Assembly: GCA_018700655.1 (NCBI GenBank)
Contig: JABIUG010000231.1
Span: forward strand, 1-6,528
Length of the DNA: 6,528 nt
Direction: 5' to 3'
From: Rhodospirillaceae bacterium
GTDB taxonomy: Bacteria; Pseudomonadota; Alphaproteobacteria; SP197
Positions within the stretch are counted from its first letter, which is position 1; every line of letters begins with the position of its first letter. Shown piece by piece: positions 1 through 6,074 of this stretch. The notes beneath the pieces were generated by a model. The model saw only the letters and a program-made list of their open reading frames with translations, was not told the origin of the DNA and did no database searches. Both the position numbers and the translations under genes were made by a program.

Positions 1-353
1 CCCGCGGAAGGCTGATCAACATCTCTTCACAGCACGGCATGATCTGTTCGCCCCAGCATGTCGCCTATGGCACGGGCAAGGCCGCGGCGGTTTATCTCAC
101 GCGCCAGGTCGCGGTCGATTACGGCGAGCAGGGCATCATCTGCAATGCCATCGCACCGGGAAAAATCCTCACCGGCAACTCGCCCGAGGAAGAAGACAGC
201 GATCGCATGGACTATGCCCGCACCCGCACCGCGATGCCCCGCCTGGGCCGTCCCAGTGACATTGCCTCGACCGCCGTCTTCCTGGCGAGCGACGAGGCAA
301 CTTATATCACCGGGCACAACCTGATGGTCGACGGCGGATGGATGGCAGGATGA
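1..353 (+). CDS. Short-chain dehydrogenase/reductase, 3' part only (5' end outside window)
   Basis: The reading frame enters from the left edge (first full codon at base 3) and gives the last 116 residues of an SDR-family NAD(P)-dependent oxidoreductase. Visible are the catalytic serine strand (INISS, Ser at visible residue 9), then Y22-x-x-x-K26 in AYGTGK. The 13-residue Ser-to-Tyr spacing is normal for classical SDRs. They are followed by the family's NAIAPGKI segment after the catalytic helix and the C-terminal pattern FLASDEATYITGHNLMVDGG, so the catalytic half is complete. The Rossmann NAD(P)-binding half (TGxxxGxG) lies outside the window. Substrate cannot be told. The stop overlaps the next gene's ATG (ATGA), so the two are probably one operon and may act in one catabolic pathway. 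An internal ATG at base 39 is not a credible start because the catalytic serine lies before it. Confidence 0.93.
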   Translation, partial: RGRLINISSQHGMICSPQHVAYGTGKAAAVYLTRQVAVDYGEQGIICNAIAPGKILTGNSPEEEDSDRMDYARTRTAMPRLGRPSDIASTAVFLASDEATYITGHNLMVDGGWMAG

Positions 354-1258
354 GCAGGGAACGCGATTTTGTCGGTTACGGGCGCAACCTGCCCCAGGCC
401 GACTGGCCCGGCGGTGCGCGTCTGGCGATCAACTTCGTGATCAACTACGAGGAAGGATCGGAATACGCGATCTCGAACGGTGATGGCGATGACGAAGTCA
501 CCCTGACCGAGGTTTCCTCTCCGACCGTGCCTTCGGGTGTTGCCGATCACGGCGCCCGTTCGATGTTTGAATACGGCAGCCGGGTCGGCTGGTGGCGGCT
601 TTACCGGCTGTTCATCGAGCGCGGGATTTCGCCCACGATCTTTGCCTGTGCGATGGCTCTGGAACGTAATCCCGAGGCGGCTGCGGCCATCCGCGAGGCC
701 GATTTTGATTTCCTTTGCCATGGTTGGCGCTGGGTCGACCATTTCAGGCTCACGGAAGAAGAAGAACGATGTCATATCGCCGATGCGATCGCCTCGCTCG
801 AGCAGACACTGGGTCAGCGCCCGCTCGGCTGGTATTGCCGCTACGGCCCCAGCGACAACACCCGTCGGTTGCTGATCGAGGAGGGTGGCTTCGAATATGA
901 TTCCGACGCCTACAACGACGAACTGCCCTATTGGGTGCCCGACGGCAAAGGCGGCCACCACCTGGTCGTGCCCTACAGCCTGACCAACAACGATGGCCAG
1001 TTTGCCCGTGGCGGCATTGCGACCGGCGACCAGTTTTTTGCCTTTCTGAAAGACGCCTTCGACATGCTGCGCGAAGAAGGCGTCGACCATCCCAAAATGA
1101 TGTCGGTCGGCCTGCATTGCCGCCTGGTCGGTCATCCGGCAAGGGCGGCGGGGCTCGCACGCTTCCTCGATTACATCCAGGGTTTCGATGATATCTGGAT
1201 CGCGCGCCGGCTTGATATCGCCCGCCACTGGTGCGCACGTCATCCGGCGGTTGGCTGA
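350..1258 (+). CDS. PuuE-like allantoinase / polysaccharide-deacetylase-fold hydrolase
   Basis: The 302-residue protein resembles along its whole length the cofactor-independent allantoinase PuuE of the polysaccharide deacetylase (NodB-fold) superfamily, which is about the same size. Family signatures are INFVINYEEGSE (residues 27-38), FEYGSRVGWWRL (73-84), AMALERNP (101-108), CHGWRW (123-128), GFEYDSDAYNDELPYW (180-195), HLVVPYSL (204-211) and PKMMSVGLHCRLVGHP (248-263). No N-terminal signal peptide is seen, so it is probably cytoplasmic. As in PuuE, I see no canonical metal-dependent TFDDG motif. Residues 160-173 read GWYCRYGPSDNTRR, whereas as I recall PuuE has a GWYTGR-type loop; this puts allantoin as substrate in doubt. 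The ATG at 350 is preferred because it overlaps the SDR stop. An in-frame ATG at 338 would add four residues. No other purine-degradation gene is visible. Confidence 0.85.
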   Translation: MSRERDFVGYGRNLPQADWPGGARLAINFVINYEEGSEYAISNGDGDDEVTLTEVSSPTVPSGVADHGARSMFEYGSRVGWWRLYRLFIERGISPTIFACAMALERNPEAAAAIREADFDFLCHGWRWVDHFRLTEEEERCHIADAIASLEQTLGQRPLGWYCRYGPSDNTRRLLIEEGGFEYDSDAYNDELPYWVPDGKGGHHLVVPYSLTNNDGQFARGGIATGDQFFAFLKDAFDMLREEGVDHPKMMSVGLHCRLVGHPARAAGLARFLDYIQGFDDIWIARRLDIARHWCARHPAVG

Positions 1259-1264
1259 ACAACC

Positions 1265-2008
1265 CTAGTTCGGCGTGAGATTGGCTTCGTCGAACGCCTG
1301 GTTCTGGGGAAGGATGATCGTGAGGCGTGGCGTCGGGTCGAGTGCGACCTCGCCGTCGCCGGTCGTGAGGTCAACGACGTGGCCGCCCTGTGTGCGGTCG
1401 TCGCTGAGGTAATGCAGGTGCCAGACCGGCGCGTTGATGTTGCCCAGCCAGGCCGGGAACCAGTATCCCGCCATCGTGCCCGAAGCATCTTCCAGATCCC
1501 ACACCGCCTGATCGGCGAGTGCTTCTGCCAGCGGCAGGTAGGGCTTCGACTGGTGGCGCGGTGCGCGGATGGTGAGCGTGGGGAAGCTGCCGGTGATCAT
1601 GATCGCGACCGGTGTGTTGGCGCTGGCGAGCTTTTCGCTCAACAACTCCGAGAGCGCACCGAAGTCGGCGCCTTCGGGCAGGGCAAAGACGACATCCCGG
1701 TCAAAGAAAGTCATCACGGCAAAGGGTGTTTCTGTATCCGGCGCGATCTCAGTGACCGAGCCGTCCTCGCGGATTTGCCAGAACCGGCCGTCGAAGCCGA
1801 CCATCTCGCCATCGATCGCGTTGAAGGTCCCTACCCCGAAATCGCCGTATTCGGCCATCTCGCCATAGGTCATGGTGCCGTCGTAAAGCCCGGCTTTCAA
1901 CGCATCGAGGGTCGAGAACTGGACGATGACGTCGGTGTCATGCGCGATCGCCGGTGATACGGCGATCATCAGCAAGGTGGCGGCAAGGGCGCGCAGTCGG
2001 CTTGTCAT
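1265..2008 (-). CDS. budA: Acetolactate decarboxylase with signal peptide
   Basis: The 247-residue protein matches alpha-acetolactate decarboxylase, a zinc enzyme converting 2-acetolactate to acetoin and CO2. Signatures are QFSTLDALKAGLYDG (residues 30-44), YGDFGVGTFNAIDGEM (54-69), TPFAVMTFF (94-102), RAPRHQSKPYLPL (148-160) and WHLHYLSDDRTQGGH (196-210). His197, His199 and His210 fit the zinc ligands; Glu68, Arg148 and Glu241 fit the conserved acidic and basic active-site residues. Residues 1-22 have Arg4/Arg6, a hydrophobic core and AIA before His23, a good signal peptide with signal peptidase I cleavage, so periplasmic or secreted location is inferred. The start at 2008 has a GGAG box 7 bases upstream; the frame is open up to 2125 but that extension is arginine-rich and unlike the family. 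It converges on the PuuE-like gene with a 6-base gap. No acetolactate synthase or butanediol dehydrogenase gene is adjacent. Confidence 0.92.
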   Translation of the reverse strand: MTSRLRALAATLLMIAVSPAIAHDTDVIVQFSTLDALKAGLYDGTMTYGEMAEYGDFGVGTFNAIDGEMVGFDGRFWQIREDGSVTEIAPDTETPFAVMTFFDRDVVFALPEGADFGALSELLSEKLASANTPVAIMITGSFPTLTIRAPRHQSKPYLPLAEALADQAVWDLEDASGTMAGYWFPAWLGNINAPVWHLHYLSDDRTQGGHVVDLTTGDGEVALDPTPRLTIILPQNQAFDEANLTPN

Positions 2009-2136
2009 GTCGAAGCTCCGGTTGGTTCGGAGCGGGATCATGTCCCAGTCACCGGTTTGCCGCAATGCCCGGTAACAACGGCGGATGACAGAACGCAGTT
2101 GCCGCGTTATCACGCGCCTTTCCACCGGATCGTTTC
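2009..2136. promoter_or_regulatory. Divergent intergenic spacer, presumed promoters for budA (minus) and yqaA-like (plus)
   Basis: This is the only spacer separating two divergently read genes here, so the promoters of both probably lie in it; I cannot point to convincing -35/-10 boxes. Two weak inverted repeats are visible: ACCGG at 2051-2055 with CCGGT at 2069-2073, and AACGC at 2092-2096 with GCGTT at 2104-2108. Either could be an operator half-site pair, or chance. Assignment rests on gene orientation. Confidence 0.4.
2016..2019 (-). promoter_or_regulatory. Ribosome binding site of the acetolactate decarboxylase gene
   Basis: GGAG on the minus strand ends 7 bases before the ATG at 2008. 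It supports that start, and hence the signal peptide, over in-frame ATGs further upstream (2041 and 2125). Confidence 0.7.
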
Positions 2137-2718
2137 ATGCTGCAACGCCTTTATGACCGCGTCCTTATTCTTGCCGGGCACCGCCATGCGGTGTGGTGGC
2201 TGTTTGTCATGGCAGCGGCCGAGGCATCGTTTTTCCCGATTCCGGTCGAAGTGATGATGTTGCCGATGATGTTTGCCGCACCGCGCAAGGCTTGGCTCTT
2301 TGCCGGCGTGGCGACAGTGGGCACGGTGATCGGCGGGGTCGGCGGCTATGCCATCGGCGCGCTGCTCTATGACACGCTGGGCCAGCCGATCCTCGCGCTC
2401 TACGGCCACGAAGATGCCTATGACCATTTCGCCAAGCTCTATGACGAATGGGGCGTCTGGATTGTCTTTGCCGGCGGCTTCACGCCGATCCCCTACAAGG
2501 TCGTGACGATCGCTTCGGGCGTCGCCCATCTCGATCTCATGGTTTTCGTTCTTGCCTCGGTGGTTTCGCGCGGTCTGCGTTTTCTGCTCGAGGCGGCTTT
2601 GCTGCACTGGTTCGGACCGCCGATCCGCAACTTCATCGAAAAACGCATGGCGCTCGTGGCAACGGTTTCCTTTGTTGTCGCGATTGCCGGCTTTGTCGCC
2701 GTCAAGTGGCTCTTGTAG
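2137..2718 (+). CDS. YqaA/DedA-family (VTT domain) inner membrane protein
   Basis: The 193-residue, strongly hydrophobic protein resembles the YqaA branch of the DedA (SNARE-associated/VTT) family. Two diagnostic re-entrant motifs are present: E29 with FFPIPVEVMMLP (residues 32-43), and GGFTPIPYKVVTIASG (113-128). The conserved SRGLRF (144-149) follows. Predicted membrane stretches lie near 18-44, 52-80, 105-130, 133-158 and 172-193. DedA relatives are linked to lipid-carrier or phospholipid scrambling and to proton-motive-force homeostasis; the YqaA branch is less well understood, so no substrate is assigned. It is the first gene of a same-strand run with dsbB and coq7, and its stop lies about 30 bases before the dsbB start. 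The ATG at 2137 lacks a strong ribosome binding site, but the next in-frame Met (residue 25) would cut into the first membrane segment. Confidence 0.88.
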   Translation: MLQRLYDRVLILAGHRHAVWWLFVMAAAEASFFPIPVEVMMLPMMFAAPRKAWLFAGVATVGTVIGGVGGYAIGALLYDTLGQPILALYGHEDAYDHFAKLYDEWGVWIVFAGGFTPIPYKVVTIASGVAHLDLMVFVLASVVSRGLRFLLEAALLHWFGPPIRNFIEKRMALVATVSFVVAIAGFVAVKWLL

Positions 2719-2740
2719 AGTCCGGACTACACTGCCAAAT

Positions 2741-2746
2741 GGAAGG
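2741..2746 (+). promoter_or_regulatory. Shine-Dalgarno-like GGAAGG near the dsbB start
   Basis: GGAAGG lies only 2 bases before the ATG at 2749 but 14 bases before the ATG at 2761, so neither spacing is ideal. It shows translation begins here but leaves the exact DsbB start open. A GTG at 2746 overlaps the box and is unlikely. Confidence 0.45.
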
Positions 2747-2748
2747 TG

Positions 2749-3261
2749 ATGGCTGAAACCATGATCCAACGCCTGTTCGACCGGCCCCGGGCTCTGGGTG
2801 CCTTGCTGGCGTTTGCCAGTGCCGCCATGCTCGCTGGAGCGTTTTACTTTCAGCATTTCGAGGGCCTGCAACCCTGTCCGCTCTGCATCGCCCAGCGCTG
2901 GGCCCACGCCGCTTCGCTGGTGCTGTGCCTGATCGCTGCGTTCGGTGCAAGTGAAAGGCTGGCGCCGGGGCTTCTGACGATGGTCGGCCTGGCGTTCCTG
3001 GCCGGCGCCGGAATTGCCGGCTATCACGTCGGTGTCGAGCAACACTGGATCGAAAGTTCGTTCTGTGGCGCGACCGATCTTGTCGGCGAGACCGTCGAGG
3101 ACCTCAAGGCGCTGTTGTGGGAGACCGAAATCGCCCGGTGTGACGAAGTGGCATGGTCGCTCGCGGGGATCTCGATGGCAGGTTACAATCTCATCATCTC
3201 GCTCGTTCTGGCGGCGGTCGCCCTGATCGCCGCCCGCCGGGCCATGAAGGGCAGACCATGA
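2749..3261 (+). CDS. dsbB: Disulfide bond formation protein DsbB (quinone-linked thiol oxidase)
   Basis: The protein has 170 residues and a four-helix membrane layout: about 14-34, 52-66, 72-93 and 136-164. The first periplasmic loop carries the redox pair C43-P-L-C46 followed by QRW, where Arg50 matches the quinone-site arginine of the family. The second loop carries C106 and C131 (CDEVAW), then the conserved SMAGYN (residues 142-147). DsbB reoxidises the periplasmic oxidase DsbA and passes electrons to membrane ubiquinone. All four essential cysteines are present, so it should be active. No dsbA gene is in the window. Its stop overlaps the coq7 ATG (ATGA), implying translational coupling with a ubiquinone biosynthesis gene. 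Possible starts are 2749 and 2761 (four residues shorter); the choice does not affect the core. Confidence 0.93.
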   Translation: MAETMIQRLFDRPRALGALLAFASAAMLAGAFYFQHFEGLQPCPLCIAQRWAHAASLVLCLIAAFGASERLAPGLLTMVGLAFLAGAGIAGYHVGVEQHWIESSFCGATDLVGETVEDLKALLWETEIARCDEVAWSLAGISMAGYNLIISLVLAAVALIAARRAMKGRP

Positions 3262-3818
3262 GCGCCAGCAAGACCACAGGCGACGATCTTCTCCCCGGCG
3301 ATGGCAGCCGCGACGACCTCGTGAAGGCGATGATCCGGGTCGATCATGCCGGGGAATACGGCGCCAAACGGATTTATGATGGTCAGCTCGCGGTGCTGGG
3401 CGACAGCCCGTCGGCCAGGGTGATCGCGCATATGGCCGATCAGGAGCAACGCCATCTCGATCACTTCGATGATCTCCTGGTCGAACGGCGCGTGCGCCCG
3501 ACGCTGCTCTCGCCGGTCTGGCATGTCGCCGGTTATGCCCTGGGCGTCGGCTCGGCGCTGCTCGGCGAAAAGGCGGCGATGGCCTGCACCGAAGCGGTCG
3601 AGAGCGTGATCGACGAACATTATGCCGATCAGGCAGACAAACTCGGCGACGATGAGGCCGAGCTGCGGTCCACGGTCGAACAGTTCCGCGCCGAGGAGCA
3701 GGAGCACCACGACACCGCGCTCGAACATGGCGCCGCCGAGGCACCGGCCCATGACCTGCTGACCGGTGCGGTGAAAACCGGCACCAGGCTCGCGATCTGG
3801 CTCTCGACGAGAGTGTGA
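3258..3818 (+). CDS. coq7: Demethoxyubiquinone hydroxylase Coq7 (di-iron)
   Basis: The 186-residue protein matches Coq7/Cat5 (also called UbiF-equivalent), which hydroxylates 2-polyprenyl-3-methyl-6-methoxybenzoquinol, the penultimate step of ubiquinone synthesis, at the membrane surface. The ferritin-like di-iron ligands are all visible: E33 (in RVDHAGEYGA), E63-x-x-H66, E115 (in ACTEAVES) and E147-x-x-H150 (in EEQEHHD). The C-terminal end LAIWLSTRV also fits the family. Length is normal for a bacterial Coq7. The ATG at 3258 overlaps the dsbB stop and has an AAGGG box (3247-3251) six bases upstream. The frame is open further upstream inside dsbB, but those residues are unlike the family. The stop overlaps the next gene's ATG as TGATG. 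No other ubi/coq gene is in the window. Confidence 0.95.
   Translation: MSASKTTGDDLLPGDGSRDDLVKAMIRVDHAGEYGAKRIYDGQLAVLGDSPSARVIAHMADQEQRHLDHFDDLLVERRVRPTLLSPVWHVAGYALGVGSALLGEKAAMACTEAVESVIDEHYADQADKLGDDEAELRSTVEQFRAEEQEHHDTALEHGAAEAPAHDLLTGAVKTGTRLAIWLSTRV
3801..3813 (+). promoter_or_regulatory. Small hairpin over the translation start region of the hydrolase gene
   Basis: CTCTCGACGAGAG is a perfect inverted repeat (arms 3801-3806 and 3808-3813 around A3807). Its right arm holds the only purine-rich, Shine-Dalgarno-like stretch (GAGAG), ending 4 bases before the hydrolase ATG at 3818. In mRNA it could form a 5-bp stem with a 3-base loop that hides the ribosome binding site until ribosomes finishing coq7 open it. 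This role is inferred, and the helix is short. Confidence 0.35.
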
Positions 3819-4780
3819 TGTCGCCGGCGATCGCAGAGGTTGTCGCGCGCTACGGTATTCACCCAGACATGGTGCCCATGCTCGAAGAGTTCGAGCGTGT
3901 GCCCCAGGCCGATACGATCGAAGAGGCACGCGCCACCTGGAGCGCCTTTTGCCGTGCCGCAAACCGTCCACGCCCCGAAGGCATGACGGTCAGTGACAGT
4001 GTTGTTGCGACGGCGGCTTTCGATATCCCCGTTCGTACCTACCGACCGACTGCCGCGAGCGATGCCTCGCCCTGCATCTTCTACATTCACGGTGGCGGCT
4101 TCATGACCGGCGATCTCGACACCAACGACACCGTTGCCTGGGGATTGGCCCAGGAGACTGGCGCCGTCGTGGTCAGCACGGATTACCGGCTCGCGCCGGA
4201 AAGTCCGTTTCCCGCGGCCCATGACGATTGTTATGCCGCGCTTTGTCATGTTCACGACGAGCCGCTTGTCTATGGCATCGATCCCTCACGGATCGCGATC
4301 TGTGGTGACAGCGCGGGAGGCAACCTCGCTGCGGCCGTGGCTCTGGCAGCGCGTGACCGCAAGGGCCCGAAACTGTGCGCCCAGGCGATCCTCTATCCGG
4401 GTTTTCGCACCGAGGGCACGCTTCCCAGCTTCACGACCTATGCCCACGCGCCGATCCAGAATGCGGAATCGACAACCCGTTACCGGTTGAACTACATGCC
4501 GGACCCGGCGAGCCATACCAATCCCTATGCCTGCCCGCTGATGGCGACCGACTACGGCAACCTGCCGACGGCACTTCTTCATGTCGCGGCGATCGACGCC
4601 GCCAGGGATGAAGGCAAGCTCTATGCAGAGCGCATGAACGCTGCCGGTAGCGCTGCGACCTATCGTGTCGCCGAAGGCATGATCCACAGCTTCATGCGTG
4701 CACGGTTCGACGGTCCGGCAGCAGCGGCCGAGTTCAAGGTGATCACCGATTTTCTGGCGAAGTATTTGTTTGTTGTTTGA
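3818..4780 (+). CDS. Alpha/beta hydrolase, hormone-sensitive-lipase (family IV) esterase type
   Basis: The 320-residue protein has the hallmarks of HSL-family carboxylesterases: the oxyanion motif HGGGF (residues 91-95), DYRLAPESPFPAA (122-134), nucleophile elbow GDSAGG with Ser165 (163-168), and catalytic His290 in GMIHSF. The acid is probably Asp260 in AAIDAARDEG, where family members usually read DPLRDEG; the Pro-Leu is replaced by Ala-Ala. The triad looks complete. There is no signal peptide, so cytoplasmic hydrolysis of a short-chain ester is the likely activity, with substrate unknown. The ATG at 3818 shares a base with the coq7 stop (TGATG), so it is the last gene of the dsbB-coq7 run; a GTG just before it is possible. 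Whether it serves ubiquinone metabolism or is an unrelated passenger cannot be told. Confidence 0.92.
   Translation: MSPAIAEVVARYGIHPDMVPMLEEFERVPQADTIEEARATWSAFCRAANRPRPEGMTVSDSVVATAAFDIPVRTYRPTAASDASPCIFYIHGGGFMTGDLDTNDTVAWGLAQETGAVVVSTDYRLAPESPFPAAHDDCYAALCHVHDEPLVYGIDPSRIAICGDSAGGNLAAAVALAARDRKGPKLCAQAILYPGFRTEGTLPSFTTYAHAPIQNAESTTRYRLNYMPDPASHTNPYACPLMATDYGNLPTALLHVAAIDAARDEGKLYAERMNAAGSAATYRVAEGMIHSFMRARFDGPAAAAEFKVITDFLAKYLFVV
4768..4777 (+). repeat. Left copy of a 10-bp inverted repeat bracketing the spacer
   Basis: GTTTGTTGTT here is matched by its exact reverse complement at 5083-5092. It lies inside the last codons of the hydrolase gene (encoding the LFVV end). The sequence is simple, so chance is possible. 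Confidence 0.4.
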
Positions 4781-4847
4781 TGTTCCCTCAGGCGCCGAAC
4801 GCTATCACTGACGGTCGCTGTTTCTTCGGCCCCAACCATACCCACAG

Positions 4848-4943
4848 CCGTCATACCCCCTTACTTGATGCGGCATCCATCCCGGACCCGATCAACTCGC
4901 ACCGGCGGAAGATGGACCGCCCGGTCAAGCCGGGCGATGACGG
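4848..4943. repeat. Dispersed intergenic repeat of the alphaproteobacterial 'VKPGDDG' type
   Basis: The element runs from CCGTCA (4848-4853) to its inverted copy TGACGG (4938-4943), about 96 bases. Near its right end is a perfect 7-bp stem, CGCCCGG (4918-4924) and CCGGGCG (4930-4936), around a 5-base loop. Read on the plus strand it would encode MDRPVKPGDDG, a phrase commonly seen in falsely predicted peptides from intergenic repeats of alphaproteobacteria. It probably is a short non-autonomous palindromic repeat; a role in mRNA 3'-end stability between convergent genes is possible. Copy number cannot be judged from this window, which shows a single copy. Confidence 0.65.
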
Positions 4944-4990
4944 GGAGGTAAGCTCAGAACCACACCGAGATGGTGCATCTGGCGGGAGGA

Positions 4991-5072
4991 CCGTCAGGCC
5001 CGACGGGGAGCGACTGCGACCCCGCCGCGTGAGCGGCGTAAGCCAAACGAGCGGAGCGAGAGCCGGCGCCTG
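4991..5072. repeat. Second hairpin-rich, repeat-like segment
   Basis: Two hairpins stand close together: CCGTC (4991-4995) with GACGG (5002-5006), loop 6; and CGCCGC (5023-5028) with GCGGCG (5033-5038) around a GTGA tetraloop of the GNRA class. A GAGCGGAGCGAGAG stretch (5050-5063) follows. The composition resembles repetitive extragenic DNA rather than coding sequence. It may be a separate element from the one at 4848-4943, or both may be parts of one composite. Identity as a repeat family is inferred. Confidence 0.45.
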
Positions 5073-5082
5073 AGGCTAAACC

Positions 5083-5092
5083 AACAACAAAC
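5083..5092 (-). repeat. Right copy of the 10-bp inverted repeat bracketing the spacer
   Basis: AACAACAAAC is the exact reverse complement of 4768-4777 and directly abuts the mscS-type stop codon. No clear flanking target-site duplication is seen. Confidence 0.4.
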
Positions 5093-5923
<831 letters not shown>

Positions 5924-6074
5924 GAAACTCTCCAGTTTGGTTGTTGTGCGCTGCCGGTTCCCTGGCGCGCCGAATCCGTTGGCGCTTACCTAAGCAAAAG
6001 CCAAGCCAATTTCCAGAGCGGCGATACGAATGGGTAAAACAGTCACCATATGGAGCCCGGACAGCAGCAGTCGG
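5924..6074 (-). promoter_or_regulatory. Spacer upstream of the mscS-type gene, possible promoter
   Basis: These 151 bases between the HNH stop and the mscS-type start hold no gene. A near-palindrome, GCTTA-CC-TAAGC (5984-5995), sits about 60 bases before the start and could be a regulator site or chance. No convincing -35/-10 pair or terminator was found. Confidence 0.3.
5928..5933 (-). promoter_or_regulatory. Ribosome binding site of the mscS-type gene
   Basis: GGAGAG on the minus strand lies 4 bases before the ATG at 5923 (its GGAG core is 6 bases away). It is the clearest ribosome binding site in the window and fixes this start. Confidence 0.75.

Larger units (their letters stand above)
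4781..5092. other. Convergent intergenic spacer (312 bases) filled with repeat-like DNA
   Basis: This stretch lies between the ends of two converging genes. I find no convincing gene: the frame open on the plus strand from 4777 to 5073 encodes a low-quality peptide whose only recognisable part is MDRPVKPGDDG, a known mistranslation of dispersed repeats. On the minus strand the frame passing through is an out-of-frame shadow of the mscS-type gene. The spacer contains one repeat element (4848-4943), a hairpin-rich stretch (4991-5072) and bracketing inverted repeats. No T-run follows the hairpins, so a classic Rho-independent terminator is not evident. Confidence 0.7.

Noticed and set aside
302..1243. 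A 313-codon open frame on the minus strand opposite the PuuE-like gene
   Set aside because: No recognisable motif; it overlaps a well-supported gene and is explained by GC-rich codon use.
2009..2125. N-terminal extension of acetolactate decarboxylase to an ATG at 2125
   Set aside because: The extra 39 residues are Arg-rich, unlike the family, and would bury a clear signal peptide; the ATG at 2008 has its own GGAG box.
2110..3744. A 544-codon open frame on the minus strand opposite the yqaA-like, dsbB and coq7 genes
   Set aside because: Its product is Arg/His/Pro-rich with no family motif, while the opposite strand encodes three proteins with complete signature residues. It is a shadow of high-GC coding DNA.
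5023..5038. Rho-independent terminator for the hydrolase or mscS-type gene
   Set aside because: The 6-bp stem is GC-rich but no T-run follows on either strand, so it is kept only as part of a structured repeat.
4777..5073. Possible small gene in the convergent spacer
   Set aside because: The frame reads through a repeat (MDRPVKPGDDG phrase) and low-quality Arg-rich sequence, with no plausible ribosome binding site.
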